Below are positions 31,166 to 42,100 of a DNA stretch of 64,000 nucleotides, piece after piece. Below the pieces are notes generated by a model, which saw only the letters and a program-made list of their open reading frames with translations, ran no database searches and had not been told where the DNA came from. The position numbers and the translations under genes are program-made. The DNA is from Puccinia triticina (taxonomy: Eukaryota > Basidiomycota > Pucciniomycetes > Pucciniales > Pucciniaceae), in the NCBI RefSeq assembly GCF_026914185.1, contig NC_070573.1, forward strand, positions 2,349,501-2,413,500, given 5' to 3'. Positions within the stretch are counted from its first letter, which is position 1; the number at the start of each line of letters is the position of its first letter.

Positions 31166-31590
31166 ATGATCTCGGACCTCCGGCGACTCAACCCACTGGC
31201 CAGGCCAGATTCACAGATGCTGTCAATCGCCGGCGGCCTCCTGGCCATCTCATCGACCGTCATTCTGTCAAAGTCCTTCCTGTGGGGCCGGTTCATCGAC
31301 ATGTTCACCAGCCCCAAACAGCTCAGCGCCTTCTTGAGCTCCCTGCCCACCGTCGTCGGCCTGCTCACCGGCCTGTTCCTTGTTGGCTCAGGCCCTAACA
31401 GTTTCCGAATCATCCTCATGCACATCACAGGCCAGCGGATCATCAACCGGCTCCACAGCGCCGCCTTTGCCTCTATCATGCGCGCCGACATCTCTTGGCA
31501 AGACCTTTGTGCCTCCTCCTCCTCCAACATAATCACCACCACCAGCAACAATAGCATTCTCATCTCTCATGGCACCGGAGACCTGGTATC
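31166..31590 (+). pseudogene. Captured ABC transporter, membrane-domain N-terminal piece
   Basis: Opens at ATG 31166: MISDLRRLNPLARPDSQMLS, then a hydrophobic helix (LLAISSTVILSKSFLWGRFI), FIDMF, a second helix, and MHITGQRIINRLHSAAFASI then MRADISWQ. This is the first coupling-helix region of ABCB-type half transporters (family pattern SGQRIVxRLRxxLFxxILRQE). GTGDLVS near the end also fits. No signal peptide is visible, and a mitochondrial MDL1/ABCB10-like relative is likely. It is cut off at about 31590, where the RRM-Pumilio exon begins in another frame. The complementary ATPase half of such a gene is carried by Ha. Confidence 0.7.
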
Positions 31591-34372
31591 AGCCCCATCG
31601 AGAGCCTGCGTCTGCTGCCGGACAAAGTAAGTCGCTTTCTTCCCCTTTCCCCTTCAACCAATACTAACTTCTTTATTTTGGGGTCACCAGGAATGCGGGT
31701 TCATCAACTTCCTGTCGATCCATGATGCAGTGCATGCCAAGGACCACATCGTGAACCAATTGGAGGACCAGATCAACCTCAAGAACGGGCCGACGTGCAT
31801 CCGGATCGGCTTTGGCAAGCCCGAATCAGCCCCGCAAAGGCCCGCAACCCTTCTGACGACGCCGATCGGGAGTGCCCGAGCCGGCAGCAGCAGCGGAGGA
31901 GCAGGAGCAGGAGGAGGCTTGGTGAACGGGCTCTCGCAAGCCATGATGATGCTCTCCCTCACCAACATCCCCGGGCCCAATGGCATCGTCTCCTCCACCC
32001 AGATCAACAACCTCTGTCCCAGCCCTGCAGGCTTCACTAGCGTCGGCGGCGTCATGCTCGGCCCTAACGGCGACCCCGTCCTCCAGTCTAGCCCCACCCG
32101 CGCCCTCTGGGTCGGCAGCATCCCCTCCCAAACTACTACTAATCTGCTCATGGACATCTTCTCTCCCTACGGCGCCATCGAATCAGTCCGTGTTCTGTTG
32201 CATAAGAATTGTGGATGTGAGTGCTCCCAACCTGCCAGCTGCTGTGTTTCTATCTCGTGCTGACTTGTTTTTCCAGTCATCAACTTTGAACATCTTGATG
32301 ATGCCGTCCGCGCCCGCAAAGCTCTCAGTGGACGAGGGATCCTTGGCAGTGAAGTGGGCGCAGTCAAGATTGGTTACGCCAACGTTCCGGTCAAAGCCCC
32401 TGGCACCTTCTCGCCCTCGGGCCAACTCGACGGGCTGTCACAAGACCAGCAGCTGGCTCAGCAACAGCTTGCCTACGAGACCCTTGCCCGGATCAAAGGC
32501 GCCTCGGCCGTCTCGCTCGACCAGCAGATCTTGAGTGGCAGCATCCAGGACTACTGCTCCAACCTGGCCATGAGCTTCATTCCCAATGGGATCCATGCGC
32601 TCAACGGGCTTCCCCTGGGCGGGAGCATCCCGAACACGGCTGCCGGCTTCCCCCTGGTCCCCACCGCGATGGTCGCTAACGAGTCCGGCGGCACCTCGCT
32701 CGACCGCAAAGCCGGCTCGACAACATGCACAGCCCCTCTGCCTCCGATGACGGAGATGCAACTCCTGCTGAAAGAGCTCTCTCTTGAGCCGATGACGGAA
32801 GATGAGAAGCAGCACCAGCAGTACGAGGAGAAGGACCAGCAGCTGGCGGCGGCCGAGTTCCGTCCGCCAGTGACCTACTACACCACCGTCCCGCCGCCGA
32901 CCAACCAGCTGGACCCGCACCGAAGACTGGTCAGTGCGGTCTCCGACCCGGCCCGATTGAGAGAAATCCGCAAACGGTTCGACTCCAACACGCTCAGCCA
33001 GGAAGAGATGGGCCTGGGCCAGATCGCGAGCGAGCTGCTCGAGCAGATCATCTACCTCTCCCACGCTCAGCCAGGAAGAGATGGGCCTGGGCCAGATCGC
33101 GAGCGAGCTGCTCGAGCAGATCATCTACCTCTCCTCGGACTACATCGGCCCAGAAGCTCTTCGAGAATGCTCGGACCCGATCAAGATGCTCATGCTCGAA
33201 CGCTATGCGCCCCATCTGGCGATCATCGGCTGCCACAAGAACGGGACCAGGGCGGCGCAGAAGATGATCAAATGTGCGAGCAGCGCCGAGGAGATGCGGC
33301 TGATCTCCCAGAACCTGCGTCCCTTCGGCCCCCCGCTCCTGCTCGACTCTCTTGGCAACTGCGTGATGCAATGCTGTCTGCGCTTCGGCGCGCCCTACAT
33401 ACAACGACTTTGTGTTTAATGCGATCGTCCATCGGTGTTGGGAGGTCGCCCAGACCCGCTTCGGCGCCCGCTCCGTCCGCACCTCCAAGCACGCCTTGCC
33501 GCTCGAAATCAAACGAGTCGCGATCGTGGTGATCCTAAACTCGATCCCGCTGGCCACGAACCTGAACGGGACCTTACTGCTGACCTGGCTGCTCGACTCG
33601 TGGGGGCTCCCGGGGAGATATCGGCTGCTAGCCCCGCGCCTGCATCTCGCCCACCTGTGCACCCACAAACTCGCCCCCGTCACCGTGCTCAGGATCATCA
33701 ACCAGAACTTCGACCCCGCCGCCTCCACCATCCTGCTTGACGCCATCTTCTCCGGCCCCAGGAAACAAGTGCTCGAGGAGATCCTCGCAGACCAAGCCCA
33801 TGGCGTGGCCCTCATCTCCAAAACTCCCGCCGGACCCGCTTCCGCCCTCGAGGGCTCCCGGAGGCCCGCGATGGCCGAGAAGGTCAAAGACATGCTCGTC
33901 ACCTTGCGCTTCCAGCACATCCCTGGTACGCTTCCCTCTCCCAGCCCCCCTCTTTTTTTGTTGTTCTGGCTGACCCGTGGGTTCTGGGACAGCGTACAAG
34001 AAGCTGGCCGAGGAGGTCGGCCTGCCCCCGATGACCAGCGCGGGGCCCAGTAGCAGTAGCAACGTGATGACGAGTGCGGGCGCAGGGGGAAGCACGCCGG
34101 TGCGCAGCGGGTCGGGCGTCGGCATGGGCAGCAAGGGCCGGACTCCTACGGCGGCGGGAGGCGACGGCGCTGGCACCCTGTGGTCCTCTTCCTCCGGCAC
34201 GCCCTCGCCCAGCCCCGCGAAGACTATCAGAACCGCCGCTCGGACCCCCGTCGCTGCTGTCGGCCCCAAATCGCCCCTCCTCTCGCCCGCCAAACCCGCG
34301 GATCACTTCCTTGTCGCCACTCCGTCTCCTGCTCCCGCGGCATCGCGCTCCCCCGGCCGCAAGTCTTCTTGA
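31590..34372 (+). pseudogene. Captured RRM-Pumilio (Jsn1/Puf1-like) RNA-binding protein gene
   Basis: The model has introns at 31627-31690, 32217-32276 and 33926-33992 and ends at TGA 34370-34372. The first RRM remnant reads SPIESLRLLPDK then ECGFINFLSIHDA (RNP1). RRM2 covers RALWVGSIPS to CGFINFEHLDDAVRARKAL. A linker rich in Gln follows. Pumilio repeats start near RKRFDSNTLSQEEMGLG, with IGCHKNGTRAAQKMIKCA, LDSLGNCVMQCCLRFG, and the C-terminal TNLNGTLLLTWLLDSW. The combination of RRM and PUF repeats matches fungal Jsn1/Puf1-type proteins that bind 3' UTRs. It is broken by a 73-bp tandem duplication (32991-33136) and a 4-bp insertion at about 33400, giving a stop at 33418. Confidence 0.82.
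32991..33136 (+). repeat. 73-bp direct duplication in the Pumilio part
   Basis: CGCTCAGCCAGGAAGAGATG occurs at 32991 and again at 33064, followed by identical sequence for the whole unit. 73 is not a multiple of three, so the frame is broken. Confidence 0.9.
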
Positions 34373-34990
34373 CCTTCTCTCTCCCACTGCTTCCTCCCTT
34401 CTCCACTCGGTCCTCCGCTGTCATCGTTCATTACAAAAACTGCGCCTGGGATTTGTGATCCCGGTGGTGAATAAACTGGTCAACACATGTTCAATCATCA
34501 TTAAATTTGTTTTTTACTGCCGTCTAACTGAAAATGATCTATTGTCCTCAACAATTAATTAATTTAGAATTTTGTTATACCAATCCTCAAACACTTGCGT
34601 TCACTGATTTGTTGAAAATCAATAAAAAAATCAACCCGCCTTTCGTAGAATGAATGGATCAAGTGGACAATTGAGCTATGTCCCCCATCCTTTGCAAAAT
34701 CAATTCATTGATCCGTAGGTGGTGCTTGCATTGTGACCTGATTGAGATGAAGATGAGTGTGGGCTGTGCTCAATGTTTGTACAACTTTGAGTTTGAAGAA
34801 GCAAGTGGTGATAAGGAAAGGCTTGACATAATTTTTAATGACAGCAAACCATATAACTTTTTACATAAATACACAAACAACATGGGGAAAACTTCTTCAT
34901 TGATTGTGGAGATTGCAGAATTGATTCTGGGTTTCCCAGTGGTTTTGGCAATTATATACTGTTGCAGCAACACAACTATTTTTCTTGAGA
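34373..34990. other. Hb 3' part, no gene
   Basis: AT-rich sequence after the Pumilio fragment, up to the Helitron hairpin. Nothing recognisable. Confidence 0.5.
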
Positions 34991-35022
34991 CCCTGCAGCG
35001 GCGCAGCCGCCTTGGCCTCTAG

Positions 35023-35184
35023 TAAAATCATAAAATCATAACACTTTTGAGTGATCATTTTTTATGTACCATTTTAGAATTGTTGCTCTTTTTTGAGTGA
35101 TTGGGTGTTACACATTTTTTTCAGATTAAAATTTTATGAATTTATGGTGTTATAATTTTATACAGTCAACTTTGAACACCCCTA
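35023..35184. mobile_element. MITE 2, right part
   Basis: Continues MITE 2 after Helitron Hb, with about 80% identity by eye to the right three quarters of MITE 1, and ends AACTTTGAACACCCCTA. Confidence 0.85.
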
Positions 35185-36506
35185 GTTGTAAATTGTACAA
35201 CACACTCAACCACTTGAATAAGTTTATGTATAAAACAAGATCAAGAACCCCACAGATCTCATAATTGGATCAGCTTGAGCCTACATAGATTGTGTGACCC
35301 ACAGAGGATGATATGATATTCTGATTTTGCAGATTACAGGAAGCAGACCCATCTGAATGATACTGCATCCATTGCCCAACCTTTTAAGGGGGGGGGGGGG
35401 GGGAACATTGGCTAAAATGTGCATTTCTTTAATTGTTATTTAGATCAATACACAAGGTTCACCATAGACGGGACAGCACTGATCAGCATTGGGAATTTGT
35501 TTCCAACAACAGCAAAGGCAAATAGAATCAATGGGTACTTGGGCAGGTTGGGAAAATGCTGGGGAGGGCACAGGGATGCTTAGTAAGTTTGGTGTGGCGG
35601 CCAGGAACCTATGCAGCGGCCCCAACAATGAGTACCCTTCCTCTTCCCAATGCTGAAACAAATACAAGACATGGAGTGTCTCTGGTAAATGTTTATTCTT
35701 GAAGATGGAGACCTACATGTCCTATTTTTTGTTTTCAGTCATCATATACACAATAATAGCTAAAAACAAAAAAAATGGGACTTGTAGGTCTGCATCTTCA
35801 ATGAAAAACGTTTACCAAATACACTCCATGTGTCCTCTCCATGTGTTGTATTTGTTGAGTCCTCCCCCCCCCCCCCTTGGTTGATGTTTGGAGGTGCCAG
35901 GGAGGGGAGAAGGAAGCCCATGAAAGCCAGTATCAGGGTCTCTGTGGTAGGTTATGATATTTTTACTTGTGGGGGCTTTGAAACAGGGAACTGACACTGA
36001 GTCGTAAAACCCCCGCCTTGAGGACAAGCAGATACCTTGATTGAGCTGGGGAAATTTTCAATTGCAGGTCTCCTGTATGTGTTCAGGTTGGATACTTGGG
36101 GTTTGGCAGAAGCTAGATCTTGTCCTGGTTATCAGTAGTATCAGTGAGAGTATAACGGACCATTTGCCAATGGAAGTGTTGGGACAAGGCATGCTTTGAG
36201 TCTGACTATAAGAGCTACATTTGGGGCTAGCCTATACAAGCATTGATGTTGTTATACCAGTCGCGGTGTTGGTACGACTTACTGACATTTTGGTGCAGGT
36301 TTGTGATCCAAGAAATCACGCTCAACTTGAAAGGTTCAGGTTGAGAAAATTTGCCTATCAAGATACTGAAATATTTCAAGAAACTAAGAAGATATTTCTA
36401 GTTACATCTATAACATTCCCTCACTTTGATGGAAAGAACAATATGGGGGAAAGACGCACGCCGACGACGCCGGTCTTCTTCTTCCTGAGCACCTGTGGCA
36501 CTATAA
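35185..36506. other. Hc interior without recognised gene
   Basis: Contains a poly-G run (about 35391-35403) and a poly-C run (about 35866-35877). The near-repeat AAATGTTTATTCTTGAAGATG / ACGTTTACCAAATACACTCC around 35685-35830 suggests a small inverted or duplicated stretch. A plus-strand frame (36221-36610) has no recognisable domain. Confidence 0.4.
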
Positions 36507-36639
36507 TTCTTCGGATTTTAGCCGAAGAAAATGTGCATTTTTCTTTGGCTAAAAGCCGAAGGAGCGCTGGAGCTGGCCGGGCTGGCAGAGCTGAGTTCAT
36601 AGGAACCTAGCCACAAAACCTGGGCAGCGCACCCAATGG

Positions 36640-36712
36640 TTGTTAGCCTAGTGGTTTGCAGCGCAGCTGCAAACCTCCTTACAGCAAGGTTGCCGGTTCA
36701 ATTCCGACTGCC
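36640..36712 (+). ncRNA. tRNA-like (pol III promoter-like) segment
   Basis: TTAGCCTAGTGG fits the A-box (TRGCNNAGTGG) and GGTTCAATTCC, about 50 bp later, fits the B-box with one mismatch. Between them GGTTTGCAGC-GCA-GCTGCAAACC is a perfect 10-bp stem, unlike a normal anticodon arm, and the acceptor stem does not pair. It is likely the head of a SINE or a tRNA-derived repeat, not a working tRNA. Confidence 0.5.
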
Positions 36713-36719
36713 CCCATGC

Positions 36720-36816
36720 CCCATTTGGGGGTTAGGGGGCAGGTTAGGGGGCGGGTTTTTGGGGGTCGGGTTTTAGGGGGTCGGGTTTTAGGGGTTAGGG
36801 GTTAGGGGTTAGGGCA
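36720..36816 (+). repeat. Telomere-like G-rich tract
   Basis: Variants of TTAGGGG and TTTTAGGGGG follow each other (for example GGGGTTAGGGGTTAGGG). Fungal telomeres are commonly TTAGGG, so this is an interstitial, degenerate telomere-like tract. A second short block is at 36988-37008. Confidence 0.65.
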
Positions 36817-37185
36817 GTTTTTTTTAAAAAAAACGTGGCAAGGTGTATAGTACATTGTATTGGTATGTATCGGATACGTATCGGTATGTACCGGATACGT
36901 ATCGGTATGTATCGGATACGTATCAATATGTATTTTTAGTACACTGTACAGGTATGTATTGGATATGTATTGGATACGTATCGGTATTTAGGGGTTAGGG
37001 GTTAGGGCAGTTTTTTTTAAAAAAAACGTGGCAAGGTGTATAGTACATTGTATTGGTATGTATCGGATACGTATCGGTATGTACCGGATACGTATCGGTA
37101 TGTATCGGATACGTATCAATATGTATTTTTAGTACACTGTACAGGTATGTATTGGATATGTATCGGATACGTATCGCTATGTATT
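36798..37185 (+). repeat. Two tandem units of 193 bp
   Basis: The landmark AGGGCAGTTTTTTTTAAAA occurs at 36811 and 37004. Each unit continues with GTGGCAAGGTGTATAGTACA and a run of GGTATGTATCGGATACGTAT sub-repeats (about 20 bp, near palindromic around GTATCGGATAC). Confidence 0.88.
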
Positions 37186-37378
37186 TGTATCGGATACAGT
37201 AATGTATCCAATACATACCAATACCAGCTCATCCAGCGCCAGCCAGCGCGCCAGCTCCAGCGCTAGCCAGCGCCAGCCAGCGCGCCAGCTCCAGTGGAGC
37301 TGGCCCGGCCAGCTCTGCTGTCCTTCGGCTTTTAGCCAAAGAAAAATACATTATTTCCTTCGGCTACTAGCCGAAGAA

Positions 37379-38411
37379 AAAAAGGGACAAAACTCTTCCT
37401 GAGAGCCCAAGAACTTGGAGACGGGCGAGAGGTGATCGTGGCGTTTGCGGATAGCGTCGAGACGGGCATTGAAGGCGAGGATGATCTTGACGACTTCCCT
37501 AGCCTTGGGGGTCCTGGGCCCGGCGGCGGCGGCGTTGAGCCGGCTGAGGCGCCAGACGAGCAGCCGCATGTAGTAGCCGCGGGCGCCCGAGTTCCAGTGC
37601 AGGAAGAGGTGCTGGAAGACGAGCGGGTCGAGCGGCAGGTCGAGACATAGCGCTTTCAGCGTCTCCGGCTGCGTCGTCAACCTATCCCAAGAAACCCCCT
37701 CGTCAGTTACAAGAAAGAGAGAGAGAAGGGGAAGACGCACGCCTCGAACTGGGAGTAAATGAAGGCGATGGTGCGCATGACGCAGACGGTGTTGTCGGCG
37801 GTGAGGAGGATCCTGCGAGGACGTCAAGGATGAAGGGGAGGTTGAAGAGGGCGAGGGAGGGTCGGCCAAGGACGGGGGGGCTGGGGAGGTCGTTGAGGAG
37901 GAGCGGGGGGGCGGGGGCGGTGTAGAGGACGGTGTAGAAGAGGCCGTCGAGGAAGTCGAGGAGGAGGAAGACGGAGCGGGTGTTCCACATGGAGGTGCGT
38001 TTGGTGATGGCGCGGATCCAGAGGCTGAGCAGGCCGCTTAAGAACTGGCGCCGGCGCGCGCTGTCGTCCAGTTCTCCCTCCTCCTCCTCCTGCTGCTCCT
38101 GGGGGGAGGAGGGAGGCCTGGGCGAGCCGCCGACGATGTTGAGGGCGGTGGAGACCAGCCGACGGTGGGCGAACTCGAGCACCTTGGGCTTGGCGCCCAT
38201 CGCCAGGTTGGCCGACTCGCCCGCATTGAAGCTGCTCGTCGTCGGGCCCAGCGTGGTGACCGAGCGCAGGCTGCGGTGCACCAGCGAGTCGCACTTGTCC
38301 AGGAAGGACGCCGAGACCAGCAGGAAGCCCGGCATCGAGATCAGCGTCGACGGGTGCACCACCGGCCGCGCATGGGGACGCAGGTAGGTCGCCAGCTGGC
38401 GATGGTAGGCC
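37379..38411 (-). pseudogene. Captured DUF1765-like gene, C-terminal portion
   Basis: From the KDZ boundary downward the minus strand reads YHRQLATYL, HPSTLISMPGFLLVSAS, SLWIRAITKRTSMWNTRSVF and LLDFLDGLFYTVLY. Then come DNTVCVMRTIAFIYSQFE, a short intron (about 37690-37742), and RLTTQPETLKALCLDL followed by HLFLHWNSGARGYYMRLLVW. The blocks (D)NTxxxMRxxxFIYSxxE and FxHWxxxxRxYYMRLLxWR are what I know from the fungal DUF1765 family, whose function is unknown. The N-terminal continuation is at 47538-47710, beyond the KDZ transposon. The 3' end is lost at the 872-bp TIR element. The GC content is much higher than the surroundings. Confidence 0.6.
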
Positions 38412-38694
38412 CCACCTGTGGCCACTACATACTAGTATAGTATACCGAGGCATGTAGGGGTGGTTTAATACATGCTAGAGGGTGATTTTCAGTGTGTTAA
38501 TACAGCAACTCCAAAATCCCCAGAACTCCCGCAAACTCCAAAAATCGGGCCACTCATTTTTTTTACAAGTCGGCAGCCGACCATCCCGTCATATGACCCC
38601 CCTACTCCAGCGAGCCCACAGCACATCACACCCACCTCCGCCCGGCACTTTGTCCGGCAGAACACACTACACGGATCACCCGGACTGCCAACCA
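38412..38694 (+). repeat. KDZ left TIR
   Basis: About 283 bp, inverted relative to 47249-47537. Shared blocks include AACTCCAAAATCCCCAGA, CGGGCCACTCATTTTTTT, GCCCACAGCACATCAC and CACTTTGTCCGGCAGA. Confidence 0.92.
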
Positions 38695-39107
38695 CCACGG
38701 TGGCACACATCACCGGTTGATATATACATGTATGAAAACCCCCACATGCACTACTGCCTGTCAATGCAACACAAACACTCTAACCCACCTTCCAAACCCT
38801 CCTTTGCAACAAATACAAGTCTTCAATCTTAAGTTCCAATTTTTGTTTTGCTTGGTCTTTAATCGCGCATAATATTTATGATGAAATTACAAGACACTTC
38901 ATTCACTATTCTGTCTCAGAGAACAAAGTGAAAACTATGGGGAATTGAAATAATTAGTGTGGCAAAAGCACAAATAAATTGAAAGTAAAAAAAGGATGAA
39001 TGAAATTTTTGTCAAGAAGACGCATGTATATTGAAATGTTTTAACCAGGCAAAGAAAGTCAAGGGAGTCAAAATGAGTTGTTGGCCGGCAATAGTGATAT
39101 CAACCTC

Positions 39108-42100
39108 CTAATCATCATCAGTGCCGTCATCCTCCGCGTCGGTATTAAGAAACATATCTTCTTCAGCATCCTCCCCATCGTCCGCTCCCACTTCGAGTAT
39201 TGCCTCCTCCAACTCAACATCTACTTCAGGCAGGTTTGATGAGCTTGCATATTCTGGTAAGCCCATTTTAGTCCGCATGTTGTCCCAATTGCGGAGCATT
39301 GATGTGCGGTATTCACTTGGCTGACAATGATTTGCAAGCCATGGGACATGTGAATGCCACTCTTCAACCAAGGCTGCGTGAAGAGTCTGTCGACAACGTA
39401 GCTCTTTACAAATTACTCGGAGTCGATCTCTTCGATCCAAGCCGTGAAGAACTAAGCTGTCAAAACGATCCACATCTACATTTTCCGGTTGGTTTCCGAG
39501 CAGAGTGATACCTATAAAAAGAATGTAAAAGATCAGATAATGTATCCAACAGCAAATGTACATTCTAACACACGTTTACCCATTTCTGTTATTACATCCT
39601 CCACATGAGTATAGTAACTGATTGCCCAACCTACTGCCCTCGCTAACTCTTGAGAAATGAGTTCAAACTCTTCTTGGACTCTGTCCAAGATAAGAACACA
39701 GTTTATACCCGCTCGCACATTTGGCTCGATTGCCCAAGGGGCCTTTGACTGAAAATACAACCCGTCATTCCAGAATTGGTGATCAAGGGGCCAGCTGGAG
39801 AAAGTGTTGTAATCAAGAGGATAGTGGGATGAGTCGGTTGATTGCTGATTCGGAAATTTCTGCAAGTATTCAGCAAACAGTTTGTTATACTTGTCGAGTA
39901 ATCGTTTGACTGCTGGGCGGCGATTCCCCATTGCTTTGAGGATTTTTTCTTTGAGCTCAGTCCCCACACGAGTCCCAAGTTTTTTCGCATCCAATAAGGG
40001 TTGGCGTTCTGCTCGGAGTTGGACAGCTTGGGTGTATAATTCATTTTTCGAATTCCATAACAGCAGGAGCAGCCGTTGCTCATCGCTTGTCAGAAAAAAC
40101 AGAAATCAATTTCAAGCTGCTTCCTGCAATCAAATGAAACGTACTATTTTCCTCCCCGGAAGGCAAATCAATACCCAATGCCTCAGCTTCCGCAGCATCT
40201 TTGTTGAGTTTCTTGGACACCTTTTCGATCTTATCAGAAATCTTCTTGACCTCCGCATCCGATAAAAGATCAAGGTCCGGATCCGTCAGGCGCTCTCTGC
40301 ATTGATTTTGCTCAGCAGTAACTCTAGAATTGGGAGTTTAAGGAAATACTTGCCTTAGGAGTTCAAGATTTGCTCGATGTTCATAAATCTTGACCAGCTT
40401 TTCCCTTCGCTCCTGCTCTTCATCTGTGTGATCTGCTCGAAACGTTCGCTGGTGGTTCCATTGCTTCCTGAAATATGATACTGTATACTTGCGGCCTGCC
40501 TTGAAAGGATTGTCGAGCAATAAGATCTTTTCTAGCTCTTTACGGATCTCCCTGCGTCGAATTGATGCTAATTTGAACTTCCTGGACAGCCAATAGACTG
40601 AAAAATGTCTGGTCAGAGGGTCACTAATCCCAAATAAAAGAGAGAAACTCACGGAGTTTTTTCATCCCTCTTTTGTTGTGGTATTTTAATCGATGCCCGA
40701 GTGCGGAAAATCGGTGATTGCGACTTGCGTATCTCAGAGAACTGACCAGCGTTGACAGATAGGACCACATTTGCTCCAACCCTTCACCGTCAGATAGCCC
40801 CCACCCCTTGTTCAAGCGAGGATTATAATCCAACTGGCACGTCCAATTGTGGACATACGAGTGCAATATTGAAGTTCCAAACGTTGCGCCCTTGATCAAA
40901 TCCGGTAGAAGACCACGCTATTTGGTAGATGAGAGATGTAGTGCATCATTTTTAGTTCAAGTTTGAAATGAATCAGAATTGGAAGGGAGCGAGCGAATCA
41001 AGCTCACCAACTTGATATATTTATCAAGGGAGCATCCAATATCGTATAAAATTTCTACCGGTCGATCCGGATCCACACCAAGCAACTTCTTCAGCAATGC
41101 TAAAGGGAGGGCTCTTAGCTCGCCAGACTTATAGATATTTGCCAAGGAGATTGCTGCATCATGTCGACAGCAACATCCCATGAGCCCGGTGTCGTCGCAC
41201 CCCTTCCAAGTGGATTCATTCCTCTTATCGTCGGCAGCCTTATGAGCATCTGCACATCGATCCGCCTAGTAATACCATGGCCAGTGCAAGTCAGAGAAGT
41301 TCATATGCCAAGCAAACACGTCATCACAAACACACACACCTGAGCTGGCGGCTTATTAACAAGCTCCATATGCCGGATTTCTTCGGTCATTTTTTTGACT
41401 GAACCTTTGGATAGGAAAATGTTGGGCATGTAAAGAGTCTCAGAATCGCGGCTTGCCTTCGCGTGGTGTCGGTGTTGAAAATTTCCATCCAAGCATACGA
41501 CAAGACGATTCCGTGTGGACGCGGGGTAATCAGCGTCGTTAGATGGCTTCGGACCAAAGCAAGCTGGGCATGATTGATTTGCCAATTTGTCGTGCTCAGT
41601 CAGGTTAAGCGCCTCGTCCATCAAGTCGTCTGTCCTCCTTTCTAGTGAACGGAATAGATCAACTGCGGCTGAGAAGGGCTTTCGCATATCTCGGGCCTAC
41701 CAAAGGGTTTTTCTATGATTTAGTTTCCCATCTTTTTTTATCAGTGTAATCATCACTTACGTGTTTTTTGCCCTTGACACATAGTCGCTCCGAGCGCGGC
41801 TCGAGGAACTCAGTGAGTGCAACTGTGAAAGGCAACATCCCAATGTTGCAGTTGTTCCAAAGCGAGTTGTGGAAGATCAGCAGAGGGAGCGAGAACGCCG
41901 TTTGAGGTTTCAGCGGGGAGCCGGCCAGATAACCGAGCCGCAATAGACGGACTGCGTCATATGTACATTTACAAAATTCAACCGGCCTCCGCCTTTGTGC
42001 TGATAAAAGTGAAGGGAGGTGTCAAGATGGTCATCATAACTGGGCATGATCTTGCTGATTAGGAAAAAACAAAGGCACATACCGTATATGTCCACCATGT

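Larger units (their letters stand above)
30545..35022 (+). mobile_element. Hb: Helitron with an ABC-RRM-Pumilio chimera (4.5 kb)
   Basis: The 5' end is TCCAAGTTTATTAAAGCC and the 3' end is hairpin GCGGC-GCA-GCCGC then CTTGGCCTCTAG. The flanks are A 30544 and T 35023. The host sequence is a MITE whose intact relative (1968-2169) runs through the junction. The cargo is two different host gene pieces read in the same direction: an ABC transporter 5' piece with its ATG (31166-31590) and an RRM-Pumilio gene piece (31590-34372). Confidence 0.92.
36507..37378. mobile_element. 872-bp TIR element with tRNA-like head and GGGTTA-rich core
   Basis: Inverted ends of about 75 bp. TTCTTCGG...TAGCCGAAG, CTTTGGCTAAAAGCCGAAGG and the GGAGCTGGCC block occur on the left (36507-36585) and inverted on the right (37300-37378). 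Each arm is itself a fold-back made of two CTTCGGCT...AGCCGAAG units. It is inserted next to the 3' end of the DUF1765-like fragment in Hc. I cannot define a target duplication, and no transposase is present. Confidence 0.7.

Noticed and set aside
36640..36712. A functional tRNA gene
   Set aside because: The boxes are present, but the acceptor stem does not pair and the middle forms a 10-bp stem incompatible with an anticodon arm.
36720..36816. A chromosome end
   Set aside because: The G-rich tract is short, degenerate and flanked on both sides by transposon sequence, so it is interstitial.
37432..38440. Plus-strand and alternative-frame ORFs over the DUF1765-like fragment
   Set aside because: Shadows of the minus-strand coding frame in GC-rich DNA.
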